Shown: positions 1 through 5,792, counted from the stretch's first letter. The stretch is DNA of 6,373 bases from Planctomycetes bacterium GWF2_50_10 (GCA_001824635.1 MHYB01000116.1:1-6373), one strand, 5' to 3'. Notes: generated by a model from the letters alone, not told the origin. Numbers and translations are program-made.

Positions 1-276
1 GAAGAAGTCATAATGAAGATCCCGGAAGTGGGCACAAATTACCAGATACACGTCACAAAAGACGGAGCCCTCGATAAACTCATAGTCAAAGTTGAAATTT
101 ATTCGAAAATGTTCACCGGCGATGTACGCCAGCTCGATTCGATAAAGGGCAAGATCAAGGATCAGCTCAGGGCCTCGATAATTATAAACCCCGTCGTCGA
201 ACTCCATGAACCCGGCTCACTGCCCGTCTTTGAAGGCAAAGCTCAGCGAGTCGTCGACCTCAGGCCTAAAATGTAA
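1..276 (+). CDS. paaK: Phenylacetate-CoA ligase family protein, C-terminal end (5' truncated by window)
   Basis: The first frame is open from base 1, so the Met at base 13 is an internal residue and the gene starts outside the window. The 91 visible residues match the C-terminal domain of phenylacetate-CoA ligases (AMP-binding C-terminal domain 2 of the PaaK family). This can be seen in the VGTNYQIHV and LIVKVEIY strands, the helix with IKGKIKDQLRAS, the VVELHEPGSLP strand, and the final EGKAQRVVDLRP, which contains the Lys of the adenylate-forming family. These enzymes join CoA to phenylacetate or related aryl or branched acids, using ATP through an acyl-AMP intermediate in the cytoplasm. 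The stop at 274-276 lies 15 bases before the ACT gene, so the two are almost certainly one operon. Family assignment is confident. The true substrate cannot be read from this fragment, because the N-terminal acid-binding pocket is absent. Confidence 0.9.
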   Translation, partial: EEVIMKIPEVGTNYQIHVTKDGALDKLIVKVEIYSKMFTGDVRQLDSIKGKIKDQLRASIIINPVVELHEPGSLPVFEGKAQRVVDLRPKM

Positions 277-291
277 CGCCAAGGAGAAATT

Positions 292-729
292 GTGGCAAAG
301 CAGCTTAACATATTCATCGAAAACCGTCCCGGCAGACTAAAATCCATAACAGGCATACTGTCCGAAGCCGGCCTTAATATTCACGCATTCACCATACAGG
401 ATCGCGGCGATTTCGGCCTCATCAAGCTCATCGTCGATAAACCCAAAGAGGCATACCTTGCCCTGGCCGATAGAGGTTTCGCCTGTGCCCTTAAAGATAT
501 AGTCGCGATTTCGATCGATGACCGCCCCGGCAATCTGCTCAAACTTACAACCCTGCTCTACGATCACCAGATAAACGTGATAGATGCCTATGGATTCGTG
601 ATTGAACCTTCCAAACGCGGAATCTGCTGCCTCGAAGTGGAAAATCTCAAAAACCATCCCAACATCGATCAGCTTATCCAGCAGGAAGGATTCACCATCC
701 TTGAGGACGAAAAGCTCTACGAGATCTGA
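292..729 (+). CDS. Tandem ACT-domain protein (amino-acid-binding regulator type)
   Basis: This 145-residue protein consists of two ACT domains, at roughly residues 4-66 and 70-140. Each opens with the same beta-strand, turn and helix: IENRPGRLKSIT with RPG at 12-14, and IDDRPGNLLKLT with RPG at 78-80. That turn is the usual ligand-binding corner of ACT dimers. There is no catalytic domain, so it is a stand-alone ACT protein that probably binds an amino acid or related small acid. The start is GTG at 292, fixed by AAGGAG at 281-286 five bases upstream. Proteins of this type are well known next to phenylacetate-CoA ligases, and often near indolepyruvate:ferredoxin oxidoreductase genes, in anaerobic bacteria and archaea. 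The 15-base gap from the upstream ligase supports a shared transcript. I infer a regulatory or sensing role in aryl or branched-chain amino-acid breakdown. The ligand is unknown. Confidence 0.88.
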   Translation: MAKQLNIFIENRPGRLKSITGILSEAGLNIHAFTIQDRGDFGLIKLIVDKPKEAYLALADRGFACALKDIVAISIDDRPGNLLKLTTLLYDHQINVIDAYGFVIEPSKRGICCLEVENLKNHPNIDQLIQQEGFTILEDEKLYEI

Positions 730-732
730 CAA

Positions 733-921
733 TTACAGCTTTGCAGGTTTGCAAAGGTTTTGCGGATTAGCCGCCACCCGCCCGCAGGCCTTGCAAAAAT
801 ATTGACCGTCCTTCACAAGCTCTTTGTAATCATCCGTATGACTTTGCTGAAATCCCACATTCGCCAGGTAGCAAAGATGTTTGTCGTGACCTTCATGCGG
901 CATAAGCGGCTTTTTAGCCAT
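733..921 (-). CDS. Small Cys/His-rich (zinc-ribbon-like) conserved hypothetical protein
   Basis: This gene encodes 62 residues with no signal peptide or membrane segment. Cysteines lie at 17, 43, 46 and 57 and histidines at 9, 12, 15 and 28. The C-terminal CKACGRVAANPQNLC gives C-x2-C-x10-C, which could form half or all of a zinc site, perhaps completed by C17 or a His from the HEGHDKH cluster. The start is ATG at 921, well supported by GGGAGG (complement of 929-934) seven bases upstream, and a good sigma70-type promoter lies further upstream. The gene converges with the ACT gene, three bases separating the stops, and is divergent from hisA. From memory the layout resembles small uncharacterised proteins of anaerobes such as Desulfobacterota and Planctomycetota, but I cannot name a family. 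The function is unknown. Metal binding is an inference from residue spacing. Confidence 0.75.
   Translation of the reverse strand: MAKKPLMPHEGHDKHLCYLANVGFQQSHTDDYKELVKDGQYFCKACGRVAANPQNLCKPAKL
739..761 (+). terminator. Candidate Rho-independent terminator of the paaK-ACT operon, inside the convergent gene
   Basis: CTTTGCA (739-745), loop GGTT, TGCAAAG (750-756) form a perfect 7-bp stem followed by GTTTT (757-761). It begins 10 bases after the ACT stop codon and lies inside the 3' end of the convergent small gene. The stem is AT-rich and the T run is short, so efficiency may be modest. On the minus strand no T run follows, so it would act only on plus-strand transcripts. Confidence 0.4.
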
Positions 922-949
922 GGTTTAACCTCCCATTTAAAGTTGCCTG

Positions 950-978
950 TTTTTAACCTGCTAGGCTATTTTTGTCAA
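950..978 (-). promoter_or_regulatory. Sigma70-type promoter for the small Cys/His gene
   Basis: On the minus strand, a perfect TTGACA (complement of 973-978), a 17-base spacer and TAAAAA (complement of 950-955, 4/6 to consensus) are followed by a 5' leader of about 20 bases carrying the GGGAGG ribosome site. Spacing and position are right for the gene starting at 921. Recognised by eye only. Confidence 0.5.
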
Positions 979-979
979 T

Positions 980-1016
980 ACCCGACTCCCCTGCCGGGTT
1001 TTTGGTTGAAAAAACC
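980..1016 (+). terminator. Weak hairpin with T run upstream of hisA, with an overlapping alternative stem
   Basis: ACCCG (980-984) can pair with CGGGT (995-999) across a 10-base loop, with T at 999-1003 extending into a T run: a weak intrinsic-terminator shape on the plus strand. GGTTTTT (997-1003) can instead pair with AAAAACC (1010-1016) across a 6-base loop, and the two stems are mutually exclusive. The simplest reading is a weak insulator against read-through into hisA. Attenuation is possible only if transcription begins upstream of 980. Confidence 0.25.
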
Positions 1017-1034
1017 ACCCCTTGAACGCAAAAT
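1006..1034 (+). promoter_or_regulatory. Candidate promoter of hisA
   Basis: TTGAAA (1006-1011, 5/6 to consensus), a 17-base spacer and CAAAAT (1029-1034, 4/6) would start transcription near 1041, giving a leader of about 22 bases before the hisA ATG. An 8-bp palindrome, TACATGTA (1034-1041), sits at the likely start site and could be an operator, though this length occurs by chance. An alternative pair further upstream (TTGCCT 943-948, TATTTT 967-972, 18 apart) is weaker. Confidence 0.35.
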
Positions 1035-1062
1035 ACATGTAACTTAATTTGCGAGGTGCCAA

Positions 1063-1788
1063 ATGTACATTTTACCTGCTATAGATATCCGCGGCGGCAA
1101 ATGCGTTCGCCTGATACAGGGCGACTATTCACGCCAGATCAACTATCAGGACGACCCTGTCAAGCAGGCCATGGATTTCGCCAAAGCCGGCGCTTCATGG
1201 CTCCACCTTGTCGATCTCGACGGTGCCTCAGCAGGCCAGCCGATGAACGTCTCCGTTATCGAGACCATCGCGGCAACAAGCAATCTCCGCATCGAGGTCG
1301 GCGGCGGAATACGCGAAGAAAGCGCAATTATGCAGCTCCTCGATCTCGGCGTTGAGCGGGTAATAATCGGCACCAAGGCCGTCAGTGACTTCGAATGGTT
1401 TACCTCTATGACGCATCGTTTCCGCAATCGCATCGCACTTGGCCTCGATGCCCGCGGCTCAAGCGTAGCCACCCACGGCTGGACACAGCAAAGTTCGCAC
1501 GAACTCGTCGATTTCGCACAAAAGGCCGCCGCCCTGCCTATCGCCGCCATCATTTACACCGATATTTCAAAAGACGGGATGCTCAGCGGCCCCAATATCG
1601 AACGCACCAGCGCACTCGCAGAGGCGGTAAATATCCCCATAATCGCTTCCGGCGGAGTAACTACAATAGATGACGTTATCAAGCTCTCCAAAACCAAAGT
1701 TGCCGGCGCAATTGTCGGCCGGGCAATCTACGAAGGAACATTCGACCTGGCAAAAGCCATCAAAACCCTGGAATCTAAAAACGGCTAA
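1063..1788 (+). CDS. hisA: Phosphoribosylformimino-5-aminoimidazole carboxamide ribotide isomerase HisA
   Basis: The 241-residue length and motifs fit a complete HisA, the (beta/alpha)8-barrel enzyme of the fourth step of histidine biosynthesis, which converts ProFAR to PRFAR by an Amadori rearrangement in the cytoplasm. The N-terminal LPAIDIRGGKCVRL carries catalytic Asp8. The second catalytic Asp is D129 in ALGLDARG. The two half-barrel phosphate sites appear as VGGGIR (79-84) with IIGT (101-104), and ASGGV (195-199) with IVGRAIYEG (217-225). TDISKDGMLSGPN (166-178) is the typical active-site loop. The start is ATG at 1063, with GAGGTG at 1053-1058 four bases before it. No other his genes flank it, so the pathway is probably dispersed in this genome. 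It is convergent with the glycosylase gene, 15 bases between stops, and I see no clear terminator there. Nothing suggests the bifunctional actinobacterial PriA type, but that was not tested. Confidence 0.96.
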   Translation: MYILPAIDIRGGKCVRLIQGDYSRQINYQDDPVKQAMDFAKAGASWLHLVDLDGASAGQPMNVSVIETIAATSNLRIEVGGGIREESAIMQLLDLGVERVIIGTKAVSDFEWFTSMTHRFRNRIALGLDARGSSVATHGWTQQSSHELVDFAQKAAALPIAAIIYTDISKDGMLSGPNIERTSALAEAVNIPIIASGGVTTIDDVIKLSKTKVAGAIVGRAIYEGTFDLAKAIKTLESKNG

Positions 1789-1803
1789 ATAATCAGGCAG
1801 GGA

Positions 1804-2514
1804 TTACTTCTTCTTTTTAAGCCCCAACTCCGCCATCACCTTCTGCATGTCCTCCCACACCAGCCGCCTGTTATCGTCGGAATAATTCCGCAGCAGGTAT
1901 GACGGGTGGAATGTCGGCATAAGCTTTATTGGCCCAAATCCCGACGAAGTGTAATAATCAAAAAATTTCCCCCGCATCTGCCCTATCGGCATATTATTAT
2001 TGAGCAGCGTCCGCGCGGCATGAGCGCCAAGAGCCACTATGATCTTCGGCTTTATAATATCAAGCTGCCTCTGCAAAAACGGCATGCAGCGAATTATCTC
2101 TTCCGGCTTTGGATCACGATTATCCGGCGGCCGGCACTTGAGCACATTGCAGATATAAACATCCTCCCTGCCTAGCCCCATCGCCGCGATTATTTTATCC
2201 AGCAATCCCCCCGCCCTGCCCACAAAAGGCCTGCCCTGCTCATCTTCATCCGCTCCCGGTGCCTCACCCACAAACACCAGCTGGGCATGAATATTCCCCT
2301 CGCCAGGCACGCAGTTGCTCCGCGTACCCCCCAGCGAGCACTGGCAGCACTCGCACATCTCTTTAACGAGCTTATCCATCTCGCCGCCATCATCCTGACT
2401 GCTTTTCGCCGCTGCCCTGGCCGGCGCCTTACCCTTTACCGAAAACCCGCCCGTATAAAAATCTTCCAATTCCTTATGCTGGCGTACTACTTTTTTTATA
2501 TCTCTTTGGCTCAT
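1804..2514 (-). CDS. udg: Family 4 (thermostable type, iron-sulfur) uracil-DNA glycosylase
   Basis: This enzyme removes uracil from DNA to begin base-excision repair. The 236 residues show family 4 motifs: the active-site GEAPG (83-87) followed by ADEDEQGRPFVGRAG, the ICNVLKCRPP strand, and HPSYLLR with H203. Four Cys fit the [4Fe-4S] ligands of this family: C56 and C59 in the C-x2-C-x-L-x2-TR motif, then C127 and C143 (16 apart, as in Thermus UDGa). Two more Cys (C54, C57) crowd the first motif. Residues 20-48 are a low-complexity linker. The reading frame extends to a TTG at 2541, but I chose ATG 2514 because MSQRDIKK is a normal family start and the TTG has no ribosome site; the ATG lacks a strong one too. 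The gene lies 42 bases downstream of the AI-2E family gene and is probably cotranscribed. The C-terminus ends in four lysines. Confidence 0.92.
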   Translation of the reverse strand: MSQRDIKKVVRQHKELEDFYTGGFSVKGKAPARAAAKSSQDDGGEMDKLVKEMCECCQCSLGGTRSNCVPGEGNIHAQLVFVGEAPGADEDEQGRPFVGRAGGLLDKIIAAMGLGREDVYICNVLKCRPPDNRDPKPEEIIRCMPFLQRQLDIIKPKIIVALGAHAARTLLNNNMPIGQMRGKFFDYYTSSGFGPIKLMPTFHPSYLLRNYSDDNRRLVWEDMQKVMAELGLKKKK

Positions 2515-2556
2515 GGCCGCCAATTTTAACCGAAAATCCAAAAACCAAAAGCCATT

Positions 2557-3720
2557 TTATTCTTTTGCTTCTTTGATTTGCTGGCTTGCCTGCTCCGGCG
2601 TCTTTATTGTGGTCTTCAGTTCGCTGTGCTCATAAATCTCCGAAAGCGTCACCCTCACCAGCGAAGCCAGCGGCACCGCGAAAAGTATACCGAAAAACCC
2701 CAGCAGCTTCCCGAACACCATTATCGCCAATATCACTATAACCGGGTTAAACCCCACATTCTTGCCGATAAGATACGGCGACACTATCGTCCCATCCATC
2801 ATCTGCGCCGCTACGAACACTATAATTACATACACAAGATGCATATCAAAACCGTACCCCAGTATTGAAGCGATAAAACCCAGCACTATCCCCACAAACG
2901 TCCCCGCATACGGTATTAAATTCCCTATCCCCGATATTATCGCCACAGGCAGCGGATAAGGTATCCCTGCTATCACAAGCCCTATATAATAGACCACCGA
3001 AAGAACCGCCGCCACCATCAGCTGCCCGCGAAAAAAACCCCGCAGATCAACATCCAGCTTCTTTGCTATCCTTACCAGATCAGCCTTATACTGTGTCGGC
3101 GTATATTCATAACATCGATCCGTAAGAGAATCAAAATCCCGCAGCAGGTAAAACGTGACCACCAAAAACACCAGCACACTAAGCACACCCGAAACAACCC
3201 CCATCGCCGATTTCCACGCGCCCACGATTATCTCGTCGGTGTACTGCGCCAGCGATTTAAGCCTGGGAATTATATTTTCGTATAAAGATTCAAGCGCCCG
3301 CTTTGCCATCGGCCGAATCGATCTGGGCAATTTATGCACCTGCTGCCCAATTTTTTGAGTCAGCCATTCGGGGTTCGTGATATCCTCTGCCGAAACTCCC
3401 TCTGCCTGGCTGGCCGGTTGTTCTTTTTTTGAATCGTCATTGATCGCGGACCGCACATCCATCGCCAGCAAAAACCCAACCCCGCCAAGCAGCGCCAGCA
3501 CCAGCGTCACCACAATTACAGTCCCAGCCATCCGCGGCACTCTAATTCGCCCCAGCAGATCAACCGCCGGGTCAAGGATATATGCGAAAATAAACGCCAG
3601 CAGAAACGGCGTAAGTACACTCCTTACAGTATAAATACCCCACCCAAGCCCAATGATTATAATAGCCCCGATTGCCAGCCTAAGCCATGGATTCTTAAAA
3701 CATTCCCCAACGCTCTGCAT
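2557..3720 (-). CDS. AI-2E/PerM family membrane transporter (UPF0118)
   Basis: This is a 387-residue inner-membrane protein with about eight predicted hydrophobic segments: near residues 14-31, 34-53, 66-87, 172-193, 235-260, 262-285, 290-308 and 325-352. Family landmarks are FYLLRDF (190-196), FFRGQLMVA (229-237), the NLIPYAGTFVG stretch (267-277), and the C-terminal PYLIGKNVGFNPVIVIL followed by GFFGILFAVPLASL. Residues 90-165 form a soluble loop with a charged, Gln/Ser-rich insertion (about 94-112). Family members include autoinducer-2 exporter TqsA and Na+/H+ antiporter-like proteins, so the substrate cannot be assigned. The frame is open to a TTG at 3771, but ATG 3720 is preferred because GGAGG sits just upstream and the N-terminus then leads into the first membrane helix. 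The C-terminal tail is hydrophilic and Lys/Gln-rich. It is the first gene of a probable unit with the downstream glycosylase; no functional link is apparent. Confidence 0.9.
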   Translation of the reverse strand: MQSVGECFKNPWLRLAIGAIIIIGLGWGIYTVRSVLTPFLLAFIFAYILDPAVDLLGRIRVPRMAGTVIVVTLVLALLGGVGFLLAMDVRSAINDDSKKEQPASQAEGVSAEDITNPEWLTQKIGQQVHKLPRSIRPMAKRALESLYENIIPRLKSLAQYTDEIIVGAWKSAMGVVSGVLSVLVFLVVTFYLLRDFDSLTDRCYEYTPTQYKADLVRIAKKLDVDLRGFFRGQLMVAAVLSVVYYIGLVIAGIPYPLPVAIISGIGNLIPYAGTFVGIVLGFIASILGYGFDMHLVYVIIVFVAAQMMDGTIVSPYLIGKNVGFNPVIVILAIMVFGKLLGFFGILFAVPLASLVRVTLSEIYEHSELKTTIKTPEQASQQIKEAKE

Positions 3721-3724
3721 AAGT

Positions 3725-3730
3725 CCTCCG
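3725..3730 (-). promoter_or_regulatory. Ribosome binding site fixing the AI-2E family start
   Basis: CGGAGG (complement of 3725-3730) lies four bases upstream of the ATG at 3720. No comparable site precedes the upstream in-frame TTG at 3771, so this site favours the shorter protein. Confidence 0.75.
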
Positions 3731-3744
3731 GTAATTAATAAAAG

Positions 3745-3771
3745 TCTATATTGTCCTATGCGGTTTGACAA
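3745..3771 (-). promoter_or_regulatory. Weak candidate promoter for the AI-2E/glycosylase unit
   Basis: On the minus strand, TTGTCA (complement of 3766-3771, 5/6) and TATAGA (complement of 3745-3750) are separated by only 15 bases, which is short for sigma70. Position relative to the ATG at 3720 is plausible. Low confidence because of the spacing. Confidence 0.25.
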
Positions 3772-3848
3772 CCAAATTCGGCCTCGTTCCTGCTGTATAA
3801 CCCTTTAGACGTAAGCCATTTACAATCCAATAATAAGGAAAACACCTA

Positions 3849-3877
3849 TTGTCCTCAACCACCCGCCCGGCTATGCT
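3849..3877 (+). promoter_or_regulatory. Weak candidate promoter of the PRC-barrel gene
   Basis: TTGTCC (3849-3854, 4/6), a 17-base spacer and TATGCT (3872-3877, 4/6) are followed by an AT-rich tract. Transcription would start near 3884 and give a leader of roughly 130 bases that contains the small ORF at 3907. Other AT-rich hexamers nearby, such as TATACA at 3879-3884, could serve instead. Confidence 0.25.
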
Positions 3878-3906
3878 TTATACATTAAATAACACGGGGG
3901 GAATTT

Positions 3907-4008
3907 ATGGCATTGCATCGCATAACGCAATATGAACGCATCAGGGACCCGCCAAAATCATTCATTCACTTGAACAATAAGCAACCATTTAAAAACTTAT
4001 GGAGATAA
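3907..4008 (+). CDS. Possible small upstream ORF (34 residues), doubtful
   Basis: An ATG at 3907, preceded by GGGGGGA (3896-3902) at a usable distance, opens a 34-codon frame that stops at 4006-4008, four bases before the PRC-barrel start. The product is basic and unremarkable (starts MALHRITQYERIRD, ends KNLWR), without a signal peptide or membrane segment. Its stop codon lies just after the ribosome site of the next gene, the arrangement expected for translational coupling or a leader peptide. An ORF this short can occur by chance, and I recognise no family. I list it only as a candidate. Confidence 0.2.
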   Translation: MALHRITQYERIRDPPKSFIHLNNKQPFKNLWR

Positions 4009-4012
4009 TTAT

Positions 4013-5773
4013 ATGAAAAAGATAGCTGTATTTATAACGATCCTCGCTGCCGCTGGCCTGGTTACTGCGGCACAGGACGAATCAACGCAGTATGGCCTGG
4101 AACAGTCCGGCCAGTCACGTCAGAGCCAGCAAACTCAGCAAGATCAGTACGATCAGCAGGATCAGCAATATCAAGACACACAAGGCCAACGTCAATATGG
4201 CCGTCAGGCTCAGCAGGGCCAGCAGTATAATAAAAATATCAAGGCCTCCGAACAGCGTGTCCAGCGTCTTGATCAGCTCATCGGTAAAGATGTCACCAAC
4301 TGGCAGGACGAAAATCTCGGCGAGATAAGCGATTTCGTAATAGATAAACATGAAGGCAAGGTACTCTATGCTGTCCTTTCCTACGGCGGCATCGCAACAG
4401 GCAAAAAACGTTTTGCCCTCCCATTCGATTCCCTTACTCTCAGCCCCGATGGCGATCAGTTCATACTGGACATCCCGCAGCAACGGCTTGATGAACGACA
4501 GGGCTTCGGCGATCGTTGGCCCACAAAAGCTGATAAAAGCCTGGTCTCCGGTAGAGAACCAATGCGTCAGCGAGAAGAACAATGGAGAGAACGCGACACA
4601 CAGTCGAGAAGTTCTAACATCGGTGCCTACGACCAGTCCAGCCGCACTCCCGATGGCGAAATGAGTTCACACGATTACGACCGCTATACCGGCTCTGAAT
4701 CAGCCACAGAAGGTAATCTCGGACGCTCAGAACGCGGCTACTACGGCAGAACACCATCGACCGGCGAAGCCGAGTACCCCGAAGCAACCGGCCAGCGCCG
4801 CTACACTCAGCGGGATTATCCTGAAACAGGCGAACTCAGCGAACAACATCAGCGTCTTGTTCGCGCCTCCGAGATCATGGGCGAAAATGTTGTAAACACG
4901 CAGGATGAAAATCTCGGCGACATAAAAGACCTCGCAGTTGATATGCGCGAAGGCCGGATACCTTATGCCGTTGTTACACATGGCGGCTTCTTGGCAATGG
5001 GCGAAAAATACACCGCTGTGCCTTGGAAGGCTTTGAAGTTCCGCGAAGAAGACAGCGAGCTTGTCCTGAACATTCCCAAGGATAAATTCGACAACGCGCC
5101 AACATTTACAAATGACAACTGGCCCAACTTCGCCGATTCAAGATGGGGTAGCCAGGTACACCAGTTTTTCGGCCAGAAACCATATTGGGAAACCTACGGC
5201 TATTCAACATACATCGGCCAGTCACAGCAGCAACAGCAGTCGATGAAGGGATGGAGCGAATTCGACAAAAAATTCGATCCGGCTAAGATCGAAACCATCG
5301 AAGGCAGGATCACAAATGTAAGTTCCTTCAAGCCTCAGCGCGATGCCTCCGAAGGCACGCAGATTAAAATACGAACGCCTGAAGATAAGACTGTAACCGT
5401 TCAACTTGGCCCAAAATCCGTCCTCGATCAGCAAAAGGTCGATCTTGCCAGGGGCGAAAAAGTTAAAGTCACGGGATCAAGGACTGAACACCTCCTCCGC
5501 AGCGTCGTCATAGCTTCTGAGCTTATGACCCAGGACGGAAAGACGATCAAATTCAGGGATGAGCAGGGCCAGCCCGTTTGGCAGCAACAGGGCCAGCAGC
5601 AGGATCAGCAAACCAAGACGTCCGGCTCACAGCAGATTGGCGCAATGGATGCCAACGATATCAATGATGCAAACAAGCCTACGCCCGAAGCAGAAACCGG
5701 AGCAGCAGCCGGCGGTGCAGCTTCAATGTCCACAGATCCAAATACGCCGGCCGATGCAAATTCAGTAAAATAA
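4013..5773 (+). CDS. Exported protein with two PRC-barrel domains, Gln-rich linkers and a C-terminal OB-fold-like domain
   Basis: This 586-residue protein has a classical signal peptide: MKK, a hydrophobic core to about residue 17, and probable cleavage near A20. A mature Gln-rich linker follows (21-76). Two PRC-barrel-like domains lie at about 82-168 and 281-373. They share the pattern QDENLG(E/D)I.D..(V/I)D..EG...YAV......, then A(L/V)P and, at the end, L.IP followed by NW/RWP. Between them is a charged, Arg/Ser/Tyr/Gly-rich linker (about 169-280). Residues 422-523 look like a small beta-barrel: IEGRITNVSSF, VTVQLGP, GEKVKVTGSR, then DGKTIKFRDEQGQPVW, a layout I recall in exported OB-like proteins. 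The tail (524-586) is Gln-rich, then Ala/Asp/Asn/Pro-rich. PRC barrels usually mediate protein contacts or RNA processing in the cytoplasm (RimM), so an exported pair suggests an envelope or extracellular scaffold. The molecular role is unknown. A strong terminator follows, so it is monocistronic. Confidence 0.88.
   Translation: MKKIAVFITILAAAGLVTAAQDESTQYGLEQSGQSRQSQQTQQDQYDQQDQQYQDTQGQRQYGRQAQQGQQYNKNIKASEQRVQRLDQLIGKDVTNWQDENLGEISDFVIDKHEGKVLYAVLSYGGIATGKKRFALPFDSLTLSPDGDQFILDIPQQRLDERQGFGDRWPTKADKSLVSGREPMRQREEQWRERDTQSRSSNIGAYDQSSRTPDGEMSSHDYDRYTGSESATEGNLGRSERGYYGRTPSTGEAEYPEATGQRRYTQRDYPETGELSEQHQRLVRASEIMGENVVNTQDENLGDIKDLAVDMREGRIPYAVVTHGGFLAMGEKYTAVPWKALKFREEDSELVLNIPKDKFDNAPTFTNDNWPNFADSRWGSQVHQFFGQKPYWETYGYSTYIGQSQQQQQSMKGWSEFDKKFDPAKIETIEGRITNVSSFKPQRDASEGTQIKIRTPEDKTVTVQLGPKSVLDQQKVDLARGEKVKVTGSRTEHLLRSVVIASELMTQDGKTIKFRDEQGQPVWQQQGQQQDQQTKTSGSQQIGAMDANDINDANKPTPEAETGAAAGGAASMSTDPNTPADANSVK
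4142..4168 (+). repeat. Three 9-base tandem units in the Gln-rich linker
   Basis: GATCAG recurs at 4142, 4151 and 4160, each followed by a variable codon, encoding Asp-Gln-X three times. This sits in a longer CAG/CAA-rich tract (4073-4240) that encodes the Gln-rich linker. It looks like slippage-prone low-complexity coding DNA, not a separate element. Confidence 0.6.
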
Positions 5774-5792
5774 TTTGTTTTGTCCGCATACG

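Larger units (their letters stand above)
3721..4012. other. Divergent intergenic region between the AI-2E family gene and the PRC-barrel gene
   Basis: This region holds promoter elements for both flanking genes, an AT-rich stretch (about 3872-3892), a run of six G (3896-3901) and a possible 34-codon ORF (3907-4008). A short inverted repeat, ATTGC (3912-3916) with GCAAT (3927-3931), is within that ORF. I see no tRNA, riboswitch or strong terminator here. The gene-proximal ribosome site for the PRC-barrel gene is GGAG at 4001-4004, eight bases before ATG 4013. Confidence 0.6.

Noticed and set aside
337..732. 131-residue minus-strand open frame opposite the ACT gene
   Set aside because: It lies wholly antisense to a gene with clear tandem ACT domains and a good ribosome site. 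Its product resembles no family I know.
1146..1553. 135-residue minus-strand open frame inside hisA
   Set aside because: It is antisense to well-conserved HisA motifs, and its Arg/Ser-rich product is typical of a shadow frame.
2515..2541. Nine-residue N-terminal extension of the glycosylase from TTG 2541
   Set aside because: The TTG has no ribosome site, and MSQRDIKK at ATG 2514 is a more usual family start. The ATG site is also weak, so this is a preference, not proof.
3721..3771. N-terminal extension of the AI-2E family protein from TTG 3771
   Set aside because: No ribosome site precedes the TTG, the candidate promoter overlaps it, and ATG 3720 has a strong Shine-Dalgarno sequence.
3908..3922. 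Sigma54-like GG...GC element (GGCATTGCATCGCA)
   Set aside because: The GG to GC spacing is off by one from the required 10 bases, and no enhancer-like sites were seen.
4073..4240. CAG-rich tract considered as a CRISPR-like or regulatory repeat array
   Set aside because: It is in frame within a coding sequence, the units are only 9 bases, and there are no spacers. It simply encodes Gln-rich linker.
4115..4582. 155-residue minus-strand open frame with a very hydrophobic C-terminal half
   Set aside because: It is the antisense shadow of the Gln-rich and first PRC segments. Antisense reading of CAG/CAA/GAT-rich DNA yields Leu/Ile-rich sequence, which explains the apparent membrane segments.
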